Part shown: positions 7,962 to 14,898 of the stretch, piece after piece
How positions within the stretch are numbered: the first letter of the stretch is position 1
Layout: each line of letters begins with the position of its first letter
Source: Metaruminococcus_A sp964607135
GTDB taxonomy: Bacteria > Bacillota > Clostridia > Oscillospirales > Ruminococcaceae
Length of the DNA: 14,898 nt
Direction: 5' to 3'
Assembly (NCBI GenBank): GCA_964607135.1
Contig: CAZSIV010000048.1
Span: 1 to 14,898, forward strand
The notes under the pieces: model-generated
Databases searched by the model: none
What the model was told of the DNA's origin: nothing
Seen by the model: the letters and a program-made list of their open reading frames with translations, nothing else
Program-made: the position numbers and the translations under genes

Positions 7962-8049
7962 TTCAGGCAAAGGCGACAGCAGATTGAGTTTGCATCCCCT
8001 TCTAATTGATATAAAATCATATTTATCAACTAATAGTATAATACAATCC

Positions 8050-8099
8050 GCAAGAACTCCCTCGCCGTCCTTTAAAAAGGACGGCGAGGGAGTTCTTGC
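8050..8099. terminator. Perfect 24-bp inverted repeat in convergent gap
   Basis: Positions 8050-8073 and 8076-8099 are exact reverse complements with only two bases between them (about 20 bp would be paired once a loop opens). It sits 88 bp after the flippase stop, between two convergent genes, and is the natural candidate for a transcription barrier. It lacks a following T-tract on either strand, so its action as an intrinsic terminator is uncertain. Confidence 0.55.
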
Positions 8100-8109
8100 A
8101 TTCTTGAAT

Positions 8110-8138
8110 TTAAGAACAACAGGCAGATGATCCGCCTG
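8110..8138 (-). terminator. Probable terminator of the PhzF gene
   Basis: On the minus strand, three bases after the PhzF stop codon, 8120-8138 folds into an 8-bp stem (one G-U pair) with a 3-nt loop. TTGTTCTT follows. The position and T-rich tail fit an intrinsic terminator. Confidence 0.55.
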
Positions 8139-8141
8139 CGA

Positions 8142-8912
8142 TCACAAAATATCGGCAATCCCGAAGAGCACGGCTTTCCCCGAAATTTTTACCCTGTCGT
8201 CTTTTAATTCCGCATAGAGCACTCCTGTTCTCGCAGAAGCCTGAAATGCCGTAATCTTGTTTTTATTCAGCTCTTTCGCCCAATAGGGGACAATCATACA
8301 GTGGGTTGATCCCGTCACGGGATCTTCCGGCACATCCAGCTCCGGCGCAAAGACCCGGGAAACGCAATCGTATTGCCTGCCTTTCGCCGTCACTGCAATA
8401 CACAATCCGTCTAACTCTTTCATAGCCGGCTGATTTGGTTTTAGATGAAAGACCGCTTCCTCCGAATCGACAACCAAAAGCAGGTCTCTGTCCAGATAGG
8501 CGGCAAGCGGCCGTATTCCAATCGCCTGTGTCATTTTATCCGTCACAGCCACTTCATTGAGGCGGTAGCGCGGAAAATCCATCTCGAACAGACCGTCTGC
8601 CGTCTTTACGGGAATCTCCCCCGACATGGTGTGAAACTTTATTTCGCCGCCCCCAGGCTCTATATGGTTCTCAATAACATAGGCTACTGCAAGCGTTGCA
8701 TGACCGCAAAAATCGATTTCCCCGCCGGGCGTGAACCACCGCAGATGATAAACGCCGCCCTCCTTTACGGCAAATGCCGTCTCAGAGAAGTTGTTCTCTT
8801 TTGCGACGTTCTGCATGAGCAGATCGTCGATCCAACGGTCGAGGATACAGACAACAGCGGTGTTTCCTTTAAAGAGTTCGTCAGTAAAGGCATCGACAAT
8901 ATATTGCCTCAT
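8142..8912 (-). CDS. PhzF-family isomerase/epimerase-like protein
   Basis: This 256-residue protein has the two-lobed diaminopimelate-epimerase-like fold of the PhzF/YddE family. Recognisable motifs are MRQYIVDAFTDELFKGNTAVV (1-21), NNFSETAF with the family's catalytic glutamate E44, FCGHATLA (68-75), and EDPVTGSTHC (196-205). PhzF itself isomerises a phenazine precursor, but most members lie outside phenazine pathways and have unknown substrates; no phenazine genes are seen here. I chose the ATG at 8910-8912, with GGAG about four and eleven bases upstream. The frame stays open to 9023 but would overlap the kinase and add residues unlike the family. It lies 97 bp downstream of the kinase on the same strand; read-through co-transcription is possible but no functional link is evident. 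Confidence 0.9.
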   Translation of the reverse strand: MRQYIVDAFTDELFKGNTAVVCILDRWIDDLLMQNVAKENNFSETAFAVKEGGVYHLRWFTPGGEIDFCGHATLAVAYVIENHIEPGGGEIKFHTMSGEIPVKTADGLFEMDFPRYRLNEVAVTDKMTQAIGIRPLAAYLDRDLLLVVDSEEAVFHLKPNQPAMKELDGLCIAVTAKGRQYDCVSRVFAPELDVPEDPVTGSTHCMIVPYWAKELNKNKITAFQASARTGVLYAELKDDRVKISGKAVLFGIADIL

Positions 8913-8971
8913 AAAGCTCCATCTCCGTGACCTTTTTATTCGCCCTCTGTGCCGAAAAATTTTGAAATACA

Positions 8972-8996
8972 GGGGCCCGGAGCAGATCGCCGCCCC
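8972..8996 (-). terminator. Weak terminator-like hairpin after the kinase
   Basis: GGGGC (8972-8976) and GCCCC (8992-8996) can pair 14 nt beyond the kinase stop codon on the minus strand. A short T-containing stretch (TGTATTTC, then ATTTTT) follows. It may reduce, rather than stop, read-through into the PhzF gene. Confidence 0.3.
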
Positions 8997-9009
8997 AGGC
9001 CCTTTCCAT

Positions 9010-12000
9010 TTACTTCCTTTCACGGATTACCCGATCCAGCATCTGATAGAGCTTTTCCACCTCTACGGGCTTGGATAAATGCCCGTTCATCCCGCATTCT
9101 ACCGATTTTTTCAAGTCGTCGTCAAAGGCGTTTGCAGACATGGCGATGATCGGTATGGTATGGCAGTCCTCCCGTTCCATCCCCCGGATGGCACGGGTAG
9201 CGTCCAGGCCGTTCATTACCGGCATCATGATATCCATCAGGATCACATCGTAAGTGCCCGGCTCGGTGGAGCGGATCCGCTCCACCGCCTGCGCCCCGTC
9301 ACCGACGCAATCCACTTCAAAATTGCGTTCTTCCAACAGGCACTGCGCAATTTCGGCGTTAAGTTCATTGTCTTCTACCACCAGAACACGGCATCCGTCG
9401 AAGGAAATCTCTTCGCTCCTTCCCTCGGACTCCCTGCTCTCGCCGATTATCAAGGGAATTGAAAAGCTGAAAGTACTGCCCTTCCCGGGTTTGCTTTCCA
9501 GCTGGATATTGCTCCCCATCAGCTGAACAAGACGGTTGCTGATGGAAAGTCCCAATCCCGTTCCCTGCTGTTTGGACGGGTTCACGCCGGACGCCTGCTC
9601 GAAGGAGCGGAACACCCTTTCCTGATCCTCTTTTGCGATGCCGATCCCCGTATCGCTTACCGCAAAGGAAACGACGGCTTTCCCTTCTTCCGCGCTCGTT
9701 TCCCGCACAGTCAGGATAACTTTCCCATCTGCCGGCGTGAATTTCACGGCGTTGCCCAGCAGATTGATCAGCACCTGGCTGATCCTCATCCTGTCCGCCA
9801 TAAACCAGCTGTGCGTCAATTCAATATCCTGCACGAACTCAAGGTTCTTGGCCGCCGCCTGCGGCGTGATCAGTTCCTTGATGGTGGTCAGCATTTCATT
9901 CATGTCAAAATCAAAAGGATCCAGCTTCATCTTGCCGCTCTCGATTTTAGACATATCCAGAATATCGTTGATCAATCCCAGCAGGTAATCCGAAGAGGAC
10001 TGTATCTTTTGCAGGCAGTCCATCACCCGCTCTTCACTCTGCCCCTTCTGCAAAGCAATCGCCGTCATACCGATGATGCCGTTCATCGGCGTGCGGATTT
10101 CATGGCTCATGCGGGAGAGGAAATCAGACTTCGCCCTGCTGGCAATGTCGTGCTGCTGCTGAATCAGCTGGCCCTGAATCACCCTGCCGAGCTCCGCAAG
10201 GTTATGATGCTCTTCCGGGTTTTCCAAAAGCTCCGGCGCAACGCTGAGAATACAGATATTTCCCATATAATTCCCGCTGTCATATAGAGGCAACAAGATA
10301 CCCTTCTGCCCCGGTTCAACGCCTAAAAAGCACTGGACCGTCTTTTGCCGGCTGTCCTCATCTGAAAAATACCGCACTTCCTCCTGCCCCAGCCAACGGC
10401 TGAAGGCCTCTTTTTCCTTCTGCTTATATTTTCTTACGCTCTCTGTGATGATATTCCCGTCTCGATGCCACTGATAATTGAGGTAGTTCGAGTTGAAATC
10501 GGCGCGCAGCAAAGACACCAGCACGTCGCTGGCCCCATAGAATCTGCCGATCTTTCGAACCATCAGCGTCATCTGGGCGGGGAAATCGCTCCCCTTGCCA
10601 AACAGATTGAGGGCTACAGAGACCAAGCTCACATCCTTGCCATAGCCCACCGTATTGAGTTCATATTCCTGCAGCGCAGGCAAATCACTGCAATTTTCCT
10701 CCGGAATGTCCTCATAGAAAAGGAAATATCGTCCTGCGGTGGAAGCCGCAAGAATCTGCGCCAGCCTTGCCATGCGAATCAACCGCTCCGTACTCCGCAT
10801 CCTCTCCCCGCAAGCCAAACCGGCGTGCAGCCGAATGTGGAACGTTTCCTCCTGAAAACACAAAGAGACTTTTTCCGAAAAAGCTTCTATCAATTCTGCC
10901 GCTCGCTGTCTGGACTGATTTTCGAACCATAAAACGAACTCATTCCGATTCAGGCAGAATACGACCGCCTGCCCGCCAGTCTCCTTAATAAACTTCCGAC
11001 ACTCCTGGCGAATCAGCCCGCCGACCTCTTCGAGGATCATGTCCCCGAACACGATACCGTTCTTCTCATTGGTTTCTTTCAGATGGTCCAGGGACAGACA
11101 GACCATGACACCATCCGGCTGGATTTTCCGGCACTCCTTAATCTGCTTGATTCCAGCACTGAAAACAGCAAAACCGGTGACGCCGTCTGTTGTATTTTTC
11201 CTGAGCTGTTCCGCCTCTTTCTCTTTTTGCTTCTGGATATTTCGGATGCTTCCCACCAACTTCCAGCGTCTGCCGTCTGTGTCGTAGATCGCCTTGCCTG
11301 TAAGAGCCACCCAGGTAAATTCCGTCTCTTCCGGCCATCTCATCCGAAACTCCGCATACAGCTGGTCTTCGTCCCTTTGCAGGGATTCCATCGCCTGCTC
11401 TCTGTCCGCTTCATAAATATATTCGGGATTGATGAAACCGCTCTCGGATTTTTCACACAGCCATTGTCCGCTCATCGTCTCGTGGTTTACAATATCCAGC
11501 ACCTTGCTTTGAAGGTCGTAGGAATAAAAAATGTCTTTGGAAGACTCCAAGGCCAGCCTGTAGCGCTCCTTTTCCTCCAGAAGAATATTTTCCGCTTCTT
11601 TCTGCCGGTCGGTCAGGTCCGTTACCACATCGTACAACGCGTCGATCTCCAAAATATTGGATGGCCTAAACTCCTGAAGTCCCGCTCTTCCCCTGCTGAT
11701 GCACCGCATCAGCTGCTGAACCGGCTTGGTCAGATGCCGCACCAGAAAATAAATGCCGAATACGCCAAAGGTCAATCCAATCAAAACGGCAATGATCATC
11801 CAGATATACAGCTGACGGCTCATTCCGAAGAGATCCTCTTCCGTATCCAGCCCCAGAAGCACCCATTCCGTATTGTCATAGGGCACATTGTTACTGTACA
11901 GCTTTAGCGGATATTCCACGGCATAAACGCCCCGTCCATTCAGCCGGGCGTCCTGCACCAGGGAAAGATTGTCGTAATTTGTCTCCCGCAGAGAAAACTC

Positions 12001-12942
12001 ATCGTCCATAGACTGGATCAGATTATGGAGAATTCCTTTCCCCACCAAAGGGGTATAATCGCCGTCGTTTCCCTTGACAGCCAGCATATACCCCGACTGC
12101 TGGGAGTCGTTGAGCTCCGCTACCGGAAAATAATCATACAGGCTCCTGTTTGAAACCTCCACTCCCAGCACACCGTAGACCTGTCCCTTATATCTGAGCG
12201 GCAGCGAATATGTAATCATCTCATAAGGGTCTGCAACATCTTTTTCAAGAGAAAAGGGCATAGACCAATAGCCCAAATCACCGGCAGACGCATCGGGGTA
12301 CTCCGCCCCAGCTCTCCACGGCTCGTAAAAATAGCTGTCCGCCGCATTCTGCCCCTGCCCGTCCATATGAAAACGGGCAGTCCAATTTGTATCCAAAGGG
12401 ATATTCCACTTTCTGGAAAGATGTTTACTCCCCCGTTCCAATAACAGGTCCGTATAATTGGCGGGGTTGGTATTCGGGTCGGAATCCCGGATAAAAAAGC
12501 CGTCGAACTCCCCGGCCGTATCCCTGTCCGCATCCTCTGTCAAAACCAGAAAAACTCCCGTTGTGGAATTGCTCTGCAACACATCAAGGCATTCTGGGAA
12601 AAGCAGCTCCAGCAGCTTGCTTTTCATTTCACCGGAGCGGAGAAACTCCTCCAGACCGACGGCCTCATCGCTTAAACACTGCTCTAAGATGCCGTTCATA
12701 AGCGCTTCCTGCTCCTGGATGGACGCCCAGCGCTGATTCATATCGTTTTGCAGAATCACCCCGCGGTTTTCCACCAACCGGTTCATCATTCCACTGGAGT
12801 ATTCTTCCAGCGTCTCCACGGTTCGCCTTACAACCAAAGTGCCGATCGTGACGACGCTCTGTATCAGCATAATGGCGATCAAAGGAATCAGGAAGATTCG
12901 AAATATTGTAGATTTTTTCCTTTGCCTGCTTTTACCGTTCAT
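9010..12942 (-). CDS. Membrane hybrid sensor histidine kinase with dCACHE-like sensor and REC
   Basis: A 1310-residue sensor kinase. TM1 (about 13-38) and TM2 (about 377-401) flank an extracytoplasmic sensor of about 335 residues, dCACHE-like by length and layout. After TM2 come a HAMP-like linker and helix (402-465), a PAS domain (about 465-570), a degenerate GGDEF domain (about 585-745, signature NRNEF at 665-669), and a GAF-like region (about 775-905). Then come HisKA with SHEIRTP (phospho-accepting H947) and HATPase_c with N1060/N1064, DTGIGI (1097-1102), FEQ and GTGLGL (1127-1132). A C-terminal receiver has acidic pair E1190/D1191, phosphorylation site D1237 and K1291. All kinase and receiver residues are intact. 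No Hpt or DNA-binding domain is present, so phosphate probably passes to an unlinked partner. The ATG follows AGGGG by four bases and lies 7 bp after the solute-binding protein stop. Confidence 0.95.
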   Translation of the reverse strand: MNGKSRQRKKSTIFRIFLIPLIAIMLIQSVVTIGTLVVRRTVETLEEYSSGMMNRLVENRGVILQNDMNQRWASIQEQEALMNGILEQCLSDEAVGLEEFLRSGEMKSKLLELLFPECLDVLQSNSTTGVFLVLTEDADRDTAGEFDGFFIRDSDPNTNPANYTDLLLERGSKHLSRKWNIPLDTNWTARFHMDGQGQNAADSYFYEPWRAGAEYPDASAGDLGYWSMPFSLEKDVADPYEMITYSLPLRYKGQVYGVLGVEVSNRSLYDYFPVAELNDSQQSGYMLAVKGNDGDYTPLVGKGILHNLIQSMDDEFSLRETNYDNLSLVQDARLNGRGVYAVEYPLKLYSNNVPYDNTEWVLLGLDTEEDLFGMSRQLYIWMIIAVLIGLTFGVFGIYFLVRHLTKPVQQLMRCISRGRAGLQEFRPSNILEIDALYDVVTDLTDRQKEAENILLEEKERYRLALESSKDIFYSYDLQSKVLDIVNHETMSGQWLCEKSESGFINPEYIYEADREQAMESLQRDEDQLYAEFRMRWPEETEFTWVALTGKAIYDTDGRRWKLVGSIRNIQKQKEKEAEQLRKNTTDGVTGFAVFSAGIKQIKECRKIQPDGVMVCLSLDHLKETNEKNGIVFGDMILEEVGGLIRQECRKFIKETGGQAVVFCLNRNEFVLWFENQSRQRAAELIEAFSEKVSLCFQEETFHIRLHAGLACGERMRSTERLIRMARLAQILAASTAGRYFLFYEDIPEENCSDLPALQEYELNTVGYGKDVSLVSVALNLFGKGSDFPAQMTLMVRKIGRFYGASDVLVSLLRADFNSNYLNYQWHRDGNIITESVRKYKQKEKEAFSRWLGQEEVRYFSDEDSRQKTVQCFLGVEPGQKGILLPLYDSGNYMGNICILSVAPELLENPEEHHNLAELGRVIQGQLIQQQHDIASRAKSDFLSRMSHEIRTPMNGIIGMTAIALQKGQSEERVMDCLQKIQSSSDYLLGLINDILDMSKIESGKMKLDPFDFDMNEMLTTIKELITPQAAAKNLEFVQDIELTHSWFMADRMRISQVLINLLGNAVKFTPADGKVILTVRETSAEEGKAVVSFAVSDTGIGIAKEDQERVFRSFEQASGVNPSKQQGTGLGLSISNRLVQLMGSNIQLESKPGKGSTFSFSIPLIIGESRESEGRSEEISFDGCRVLVVEDNELNAEIAQCLLEERNFEVDCVGDGAQAVERIRSTEPGTYDVILMDIMMPVMNGLDATRAIRGMEREDCHTIPIIAMSANAFDDDLKKSVECGMNGHLSKPVEVEKLYQMLDRVIRERK

Positions 12943-12949
12943 CGTACCC

Positions 12950-14413
12950 CTACTTATTCACCGCAGCGTTCAATGCGTCACAAAAAGAATCGTACCACAC
13001 CTCAAAAGCTTCCTCCGTCACATAGGCCGCCGAAGCATCCTCCAGGCTCTTTCCCTGTGCCAGCGCCGCGGCTACGGATGCGCGGTCTTCAGCCGCCTTG
13101 TCCGCAAGGTTGTATTCCAGCACCTTTCTGGCCGCAGAGCCGTTTTTAAAGCTCTTGTTCGTGTAAAGGGTCATGTCCTCCATCTCTTCAAAGATCGTCG
13201 TCAAACAGTCATAGGTTTTAGGAGCTACCGTCAAGCCCTGATCCGCGATGACCTGATCCAGCTTTTCACTGCTGTTTGCCTCCTTGAGCACCGGCAGATA
13301 ACCGGATACCGAGCCAAACTGCAGGTTGTTGTCCGCCTGGGTAAACCACTTTAAAAATTCCACAGCCGCATACTCGTGCTTTTCATCAGACTTGCTGACC
13401 ACCATCCCAGCGCCCTGCTGTACGGCATAGTTCTTCCCGCCCTCGAACACAGGCGCGGCCATCACGACATAATCGATGGAATGGCCGTCATTCTCCCGCT
13501 CTACCTGGTCGGGGAAATACATGGCGGAGGATGTGGAACCCGTATAGGCCAAAATATCTCCCGTCTTCACATCGTCGGAACGGAATTTACCGTAAGCTCC
13601 GAAATACCCCTTCACCATGGGAACATAATAATTTTCCCAAAGGCGATGCAGTTCCTCTTTGGGCAGATGCAACGTCATTTCTCCGTTTTCCACCTGGAAC
13701 AGCTCCACTCCAAGCTGCTGCATCCCGATGATAAAGTAGTTGGCCAGCGCATCTCTTCCGTAAAACGCCATGCCGTCGCCCGGCACGTCGGGCGTAAGGC
13801 CGTCCGTCCACTCATAGTAGGCTTTTGCAGTAGCCGCCACACCCTCAATGGTCTTGAGATCGTCCAGAGAAGCGCCGGTAGCGGCTGCAAAGGGCTCCCA
13901 ATCCGTCTTGTTGATCATCATGATCTCGGTGGATTTCGCCGTCGGAAAAATCCTGAGCGTGCCGTCGGCGGCGATACAGCCCTCCTCAATATAAGAATCC
14001 ACATACTTTTCAAGCTCTTCCTTGCTGAGATAATTGGACAGATTCGCCAACGCGCCCGCCTGTTCTACTTCATAGGCGGTGTCCGCATAAGAGGAAAAAA
14101 TATCCGGCATCGCATCGGCTCCTACCTTTCCGCCGATGGAGTCCCTCACCGCCGTTTCCAAATCGGAGACCGAGCCCTGGGAATAGCTTTGTACATAAAT
14201 TCCCTTTTCCTTGCCGACCGTATCGTTAAATTCCTCCACCAAAGCGTCAAAAGCCGCCTGCTGGGAGCCGTTGTAATAATGCCATATTGTCAGAGAAACC
14301 GGGTTTTGAGGATCTAAAGGGCTTTTATTTCCGCATCCTGCCGTACTGAAAACCAAAGCTGCTGTCAAACAGACCAGACATATTTTCTTGATGACCTTCT
14401 CCAACTGTTTCAT
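12950..14413 (-). CDS. Extracellular solute-binding lipoprotein (ABC sugar-binding type)
   Basis: A 487-residue lipoprotein. The N-terminus has a basic start, a hydrophobic core and a lipobox ending STAG-C (C27), so the mature protein should be anchored to the outer membrane face. The mature part resembles family 1 carbohydrate-binding proteins: LTIWHYYNGSQQAAFDALVE (41-60), MPDIFSSYADTAYEVEQAGAL (102-122), FPTAKSTEIMMINK (156-169), and a late EFLKWFTQADNN with GYLPV. Ligands of such proteins are usually oligosaccharides, but specificity cannot be read here. The ATG follows AAGGGGAG at about eight bases. It is first in a transcript with the hybrid kinase, with a 7-bp gap. No permease or ATPase gene is in the window, which points to a sensing role or to a transporter encoded elsewhere. 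Confidence 0.92.
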   Translation of the reverse strand: MKQLEKVIKKICLVCLTAALVFSTAGCGNKSPLDPQNPVSLTIWHYYNGSQQAAFDALVEEFNDTVGKEKGIYVQSYSQGSVSDLETAVRDSIGGKVGADAMPDIFSSYADTAYEVEQAGALANLSNYLSKEELEKYVDSYIEEGCIAADGTLRIFPTAKSTEIMMINKTDWEPFAAATGASLDDLKTIEGVAATAKAYYEWTDGLTPDVPGDGMAFYGRDALANYFIIGMQQLGVELFQVENGEMTLHLPKEELHRLWENYYVPMVKGYFGAYGKFRSDDVKTGDILAYTGSTSSAMYFPDQVERENDGHSIDYVVMAAPVFEGGKNYAVQQGAGMVVSKSDEKHEYAAVEFLKWFTQADNNLQFGSVSGYLPVLKEANSSEKLDQVIADQGLTVAPKTYDCLTTIFEEMEDMTLYTNKSFKNGSAARKVLEYNLADKAAEDRASVAAALAQGKSLEDASAAYVTEEAFEVWYDSFCDALNAAVNK

Positions 14414-14454
14414 CGAATACGCTCCCCTTATATTTTTATTTGGTAATATCTACT

Positions 14455-14483
14455 ATCTTAGCATATCCTCTCTAAACTTTCAA
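14455..14483 (-). promoter_or_regulatory. Promoter of the binding protein-kinase operon
   Basis: On the minus strand, -35 TTGAAA (14478-14483) and -10 TAAGAT (14455-14460) are separated by 17 bp. TGC immediately before the -10 gives an extended -10. The start point would be near 14448, leaving a leader of about 35 nt that holds the AAGGGGAG ribosome site. The flanking region is AT-rich. Confidence 0.65.
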
Positions 14484-14600
14484 TATGGGAATTCGGCGAA
14501 TAGCCATACCAGAAAATTATAGAAATTGCTGTATAAAATATAACATACTCCATCTATTACTTCGGAAAAATTTGCTTTTTGAAGAAATCTCAACCTCGGC
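14484..14600. other. AT-rich upstream region
   Basis: No gene is seen here. The stretch upstream of the promoter is rich in A and T and contains an imperfect dyad (GTAT...ATAC near 14531-14548) that could be a regulatory site, but no known operator is recognised. Confidence 0.3.
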
Positions 14601-14744
14601 CTAAAAAACCGGCAGTTTGCCGAACGAGCAGGTCTGGCTCATATCCGCATCCGCGATTTCCGTCACTTTCATGCCTCCCTGCCAGCAAATGAAGGGATCA
14701 CATCCGGGAGACCGCGCGGCGGCTGGGACATTCCAAAAGTGAGA
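14601..14744 (-). pseudogene. Possible eroded coding remnant
   Basis: A minus-strand frame stays open for 47 codons after an in-frame TGA (14745-14747) and ends with TAG at 14601-14603, inside the terminator. It reads FWNVPAAARSPG, then CDPFICWQGG, then MKVTEIADADMSQTC and a final FGKLPVF. The composition looks protein-like, but there is no start at its beginning and I do not recognise the family. An internal ATG at 14670-14672 would give a 23-residue peptide; its GGGAGG lies only one base away, too close for a normal ribosome site. It may be the 3' end of a decayed gene, or chance. Confidence 0.25.
14603..14622 (-). terminator. Intrinsic terminator, minus strand
   Basis: CGGCA (14610-14614) and TGCCG (14618-14622) form a 5-bp stem with a 3-nt loop. 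On the minus strand it is followed by a G and six T. It should insulate the binding-protein operon from transcription coming from the right of the window. Confidence 0.55.
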
Positions 14745-14848
14745 TCACATGGAATACATACAGCCACCTTTATTCCCGCGAAGGGGAACGGGCAGCCGCC
14801 GTCCTGAATAAAATCAGATGAAAATTCGTGGATCAATCGTGAGTGAAT

Positions 14849-14898
14849 AAAAATCCACCCGCATAGCGGGTGGTATTTCATATGCGGGCAAAGCCCTA
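14849..14898. mobile_element. Tandem stem-loops, possible IS200/IS605-type end or terminator
   Basis: CCACCCGC (14855-14862) and GCGGGTGG (14866-14873) form a perfect 8-bp stem with loop ATA. A second small stem, GGGC-AAA-GCCC, lies at 14886-14896. Subterminal hairpins of this kind are typical of IS200/IS605 element ends. Alternatively, the first stem followed by ATTTTTATT on the minus strand is a simple terminator. The window stops here, so no transposase can be seen. Confidence 0.35.

Noticed and set aside
8913..9023. Upstream extension of the PhzF gene to 9023
   Set aside because: The extra 37 residues overlap the kinase stop and do not look like the family N-terminus, which begins at MRQYIVDAFT.
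11083..11907. 274-codon plus-strand open frame antisense to the hybrid kinase
   Set aside because: It sits opposite the PAS and HAMP-like regions of a well-supported gene and shows no recognisable motif.
13376..14317. 313-codon plus-strand open frame antisense to the solute-binding protein
   Set aside because: The minus frame has a lipobox, ribosome site, promoter and family motifs. The antisense frame has none.
14669..14881. 70-codon minus-strand ORF beginning at the right-edge hairpin
   Set aside because: Its first codons encode the stem-loop itself, no ribosome site precedes it, and the translation resembles no Y1 transposase or other family I know.
1..14898. tRNA, rRNA, CRISPR arrays and phage genes
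   Set aside because: None was seen by eye on either strand; a covariance-model scan could still find a short RNA.

Overview
The window suggests a low- to mid-GC Firmicute of class Clostridia, probably an Oscillospiraceae/Ruminococcaceae-type gut anaerobe. This is inferred from four things: a glgB-glgC-glgD-glgA glycogen operon (the separate, catalytically dead GlgD is a Firmicutes trait), sigma-A-like promoters, strong GGAGG-type ribosome binding sites, and a lipoprotein solute-binding protein beside a giant hybrid histidine kinase. No rRNA, tRNA, CRISPR array or phage gene was recognised.

Layout. (1) Bases 1-175 hold hairpins and terminators downstream of glgA. (2) Bases 176-5982, minus strand, are a compact glycogen-synthesis operon read glgB > glgC > glgD > glgA. 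It has a convincing promoter (TTGAAA-17-TATGAT, 6016-6044) and ends at the left edge. GlgC/GlgD make ADP-glucose, GlgA polymerises it and GlgB adds alpha-1,6 branches; no phosphorylase or debranching gene is linked. (3) Bases 5983-6548 are a divergent intergenic region with the glg promoter and, on the plus strand, an extended -10 promoter followed by a leader of about 335 nt that I cannot assign. (4) Bases 6549-7961, plus strand, are one Wzx/MurJ-like polysaccharide flippase with no glycan genes around it. (5) Bases 7962-8141 are a convergent gap with a perfect 24-bp inverted repeat and a minus-strand terminator. (6) Bases 8142-14413, minus strand, hold a lipoprotein solute-binding protein, a 1310-residue hybrid sensor kinase 7 bp downstream of it, and a PhzF-family protein 97 bp further on. 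The first two share a clear promoter (14455-14483) and look like a binding-protein-assisted signalling pair. (7) Bases 14484-14898 hold a terminator, a possible eroded coding remnant and, at the right edge, two stem-loops that may be the end of an IS200/IS605-type element.

The most interesting unit is the solute-binding protein plus hybrid kinase. No ABC permease is present, the kinase has a large extracytoplasmic sensor region, and its cytoplasmic chain runs PAS, degenerate GGDEF, GAF-like, HisKA, HATPase, REC, with no Hpt or DNA-binding output. By analogy with LuxP-LuxQ and TorT-TorS, the lipoprotein may present a ligand to the kinase rather than feed a transporter.
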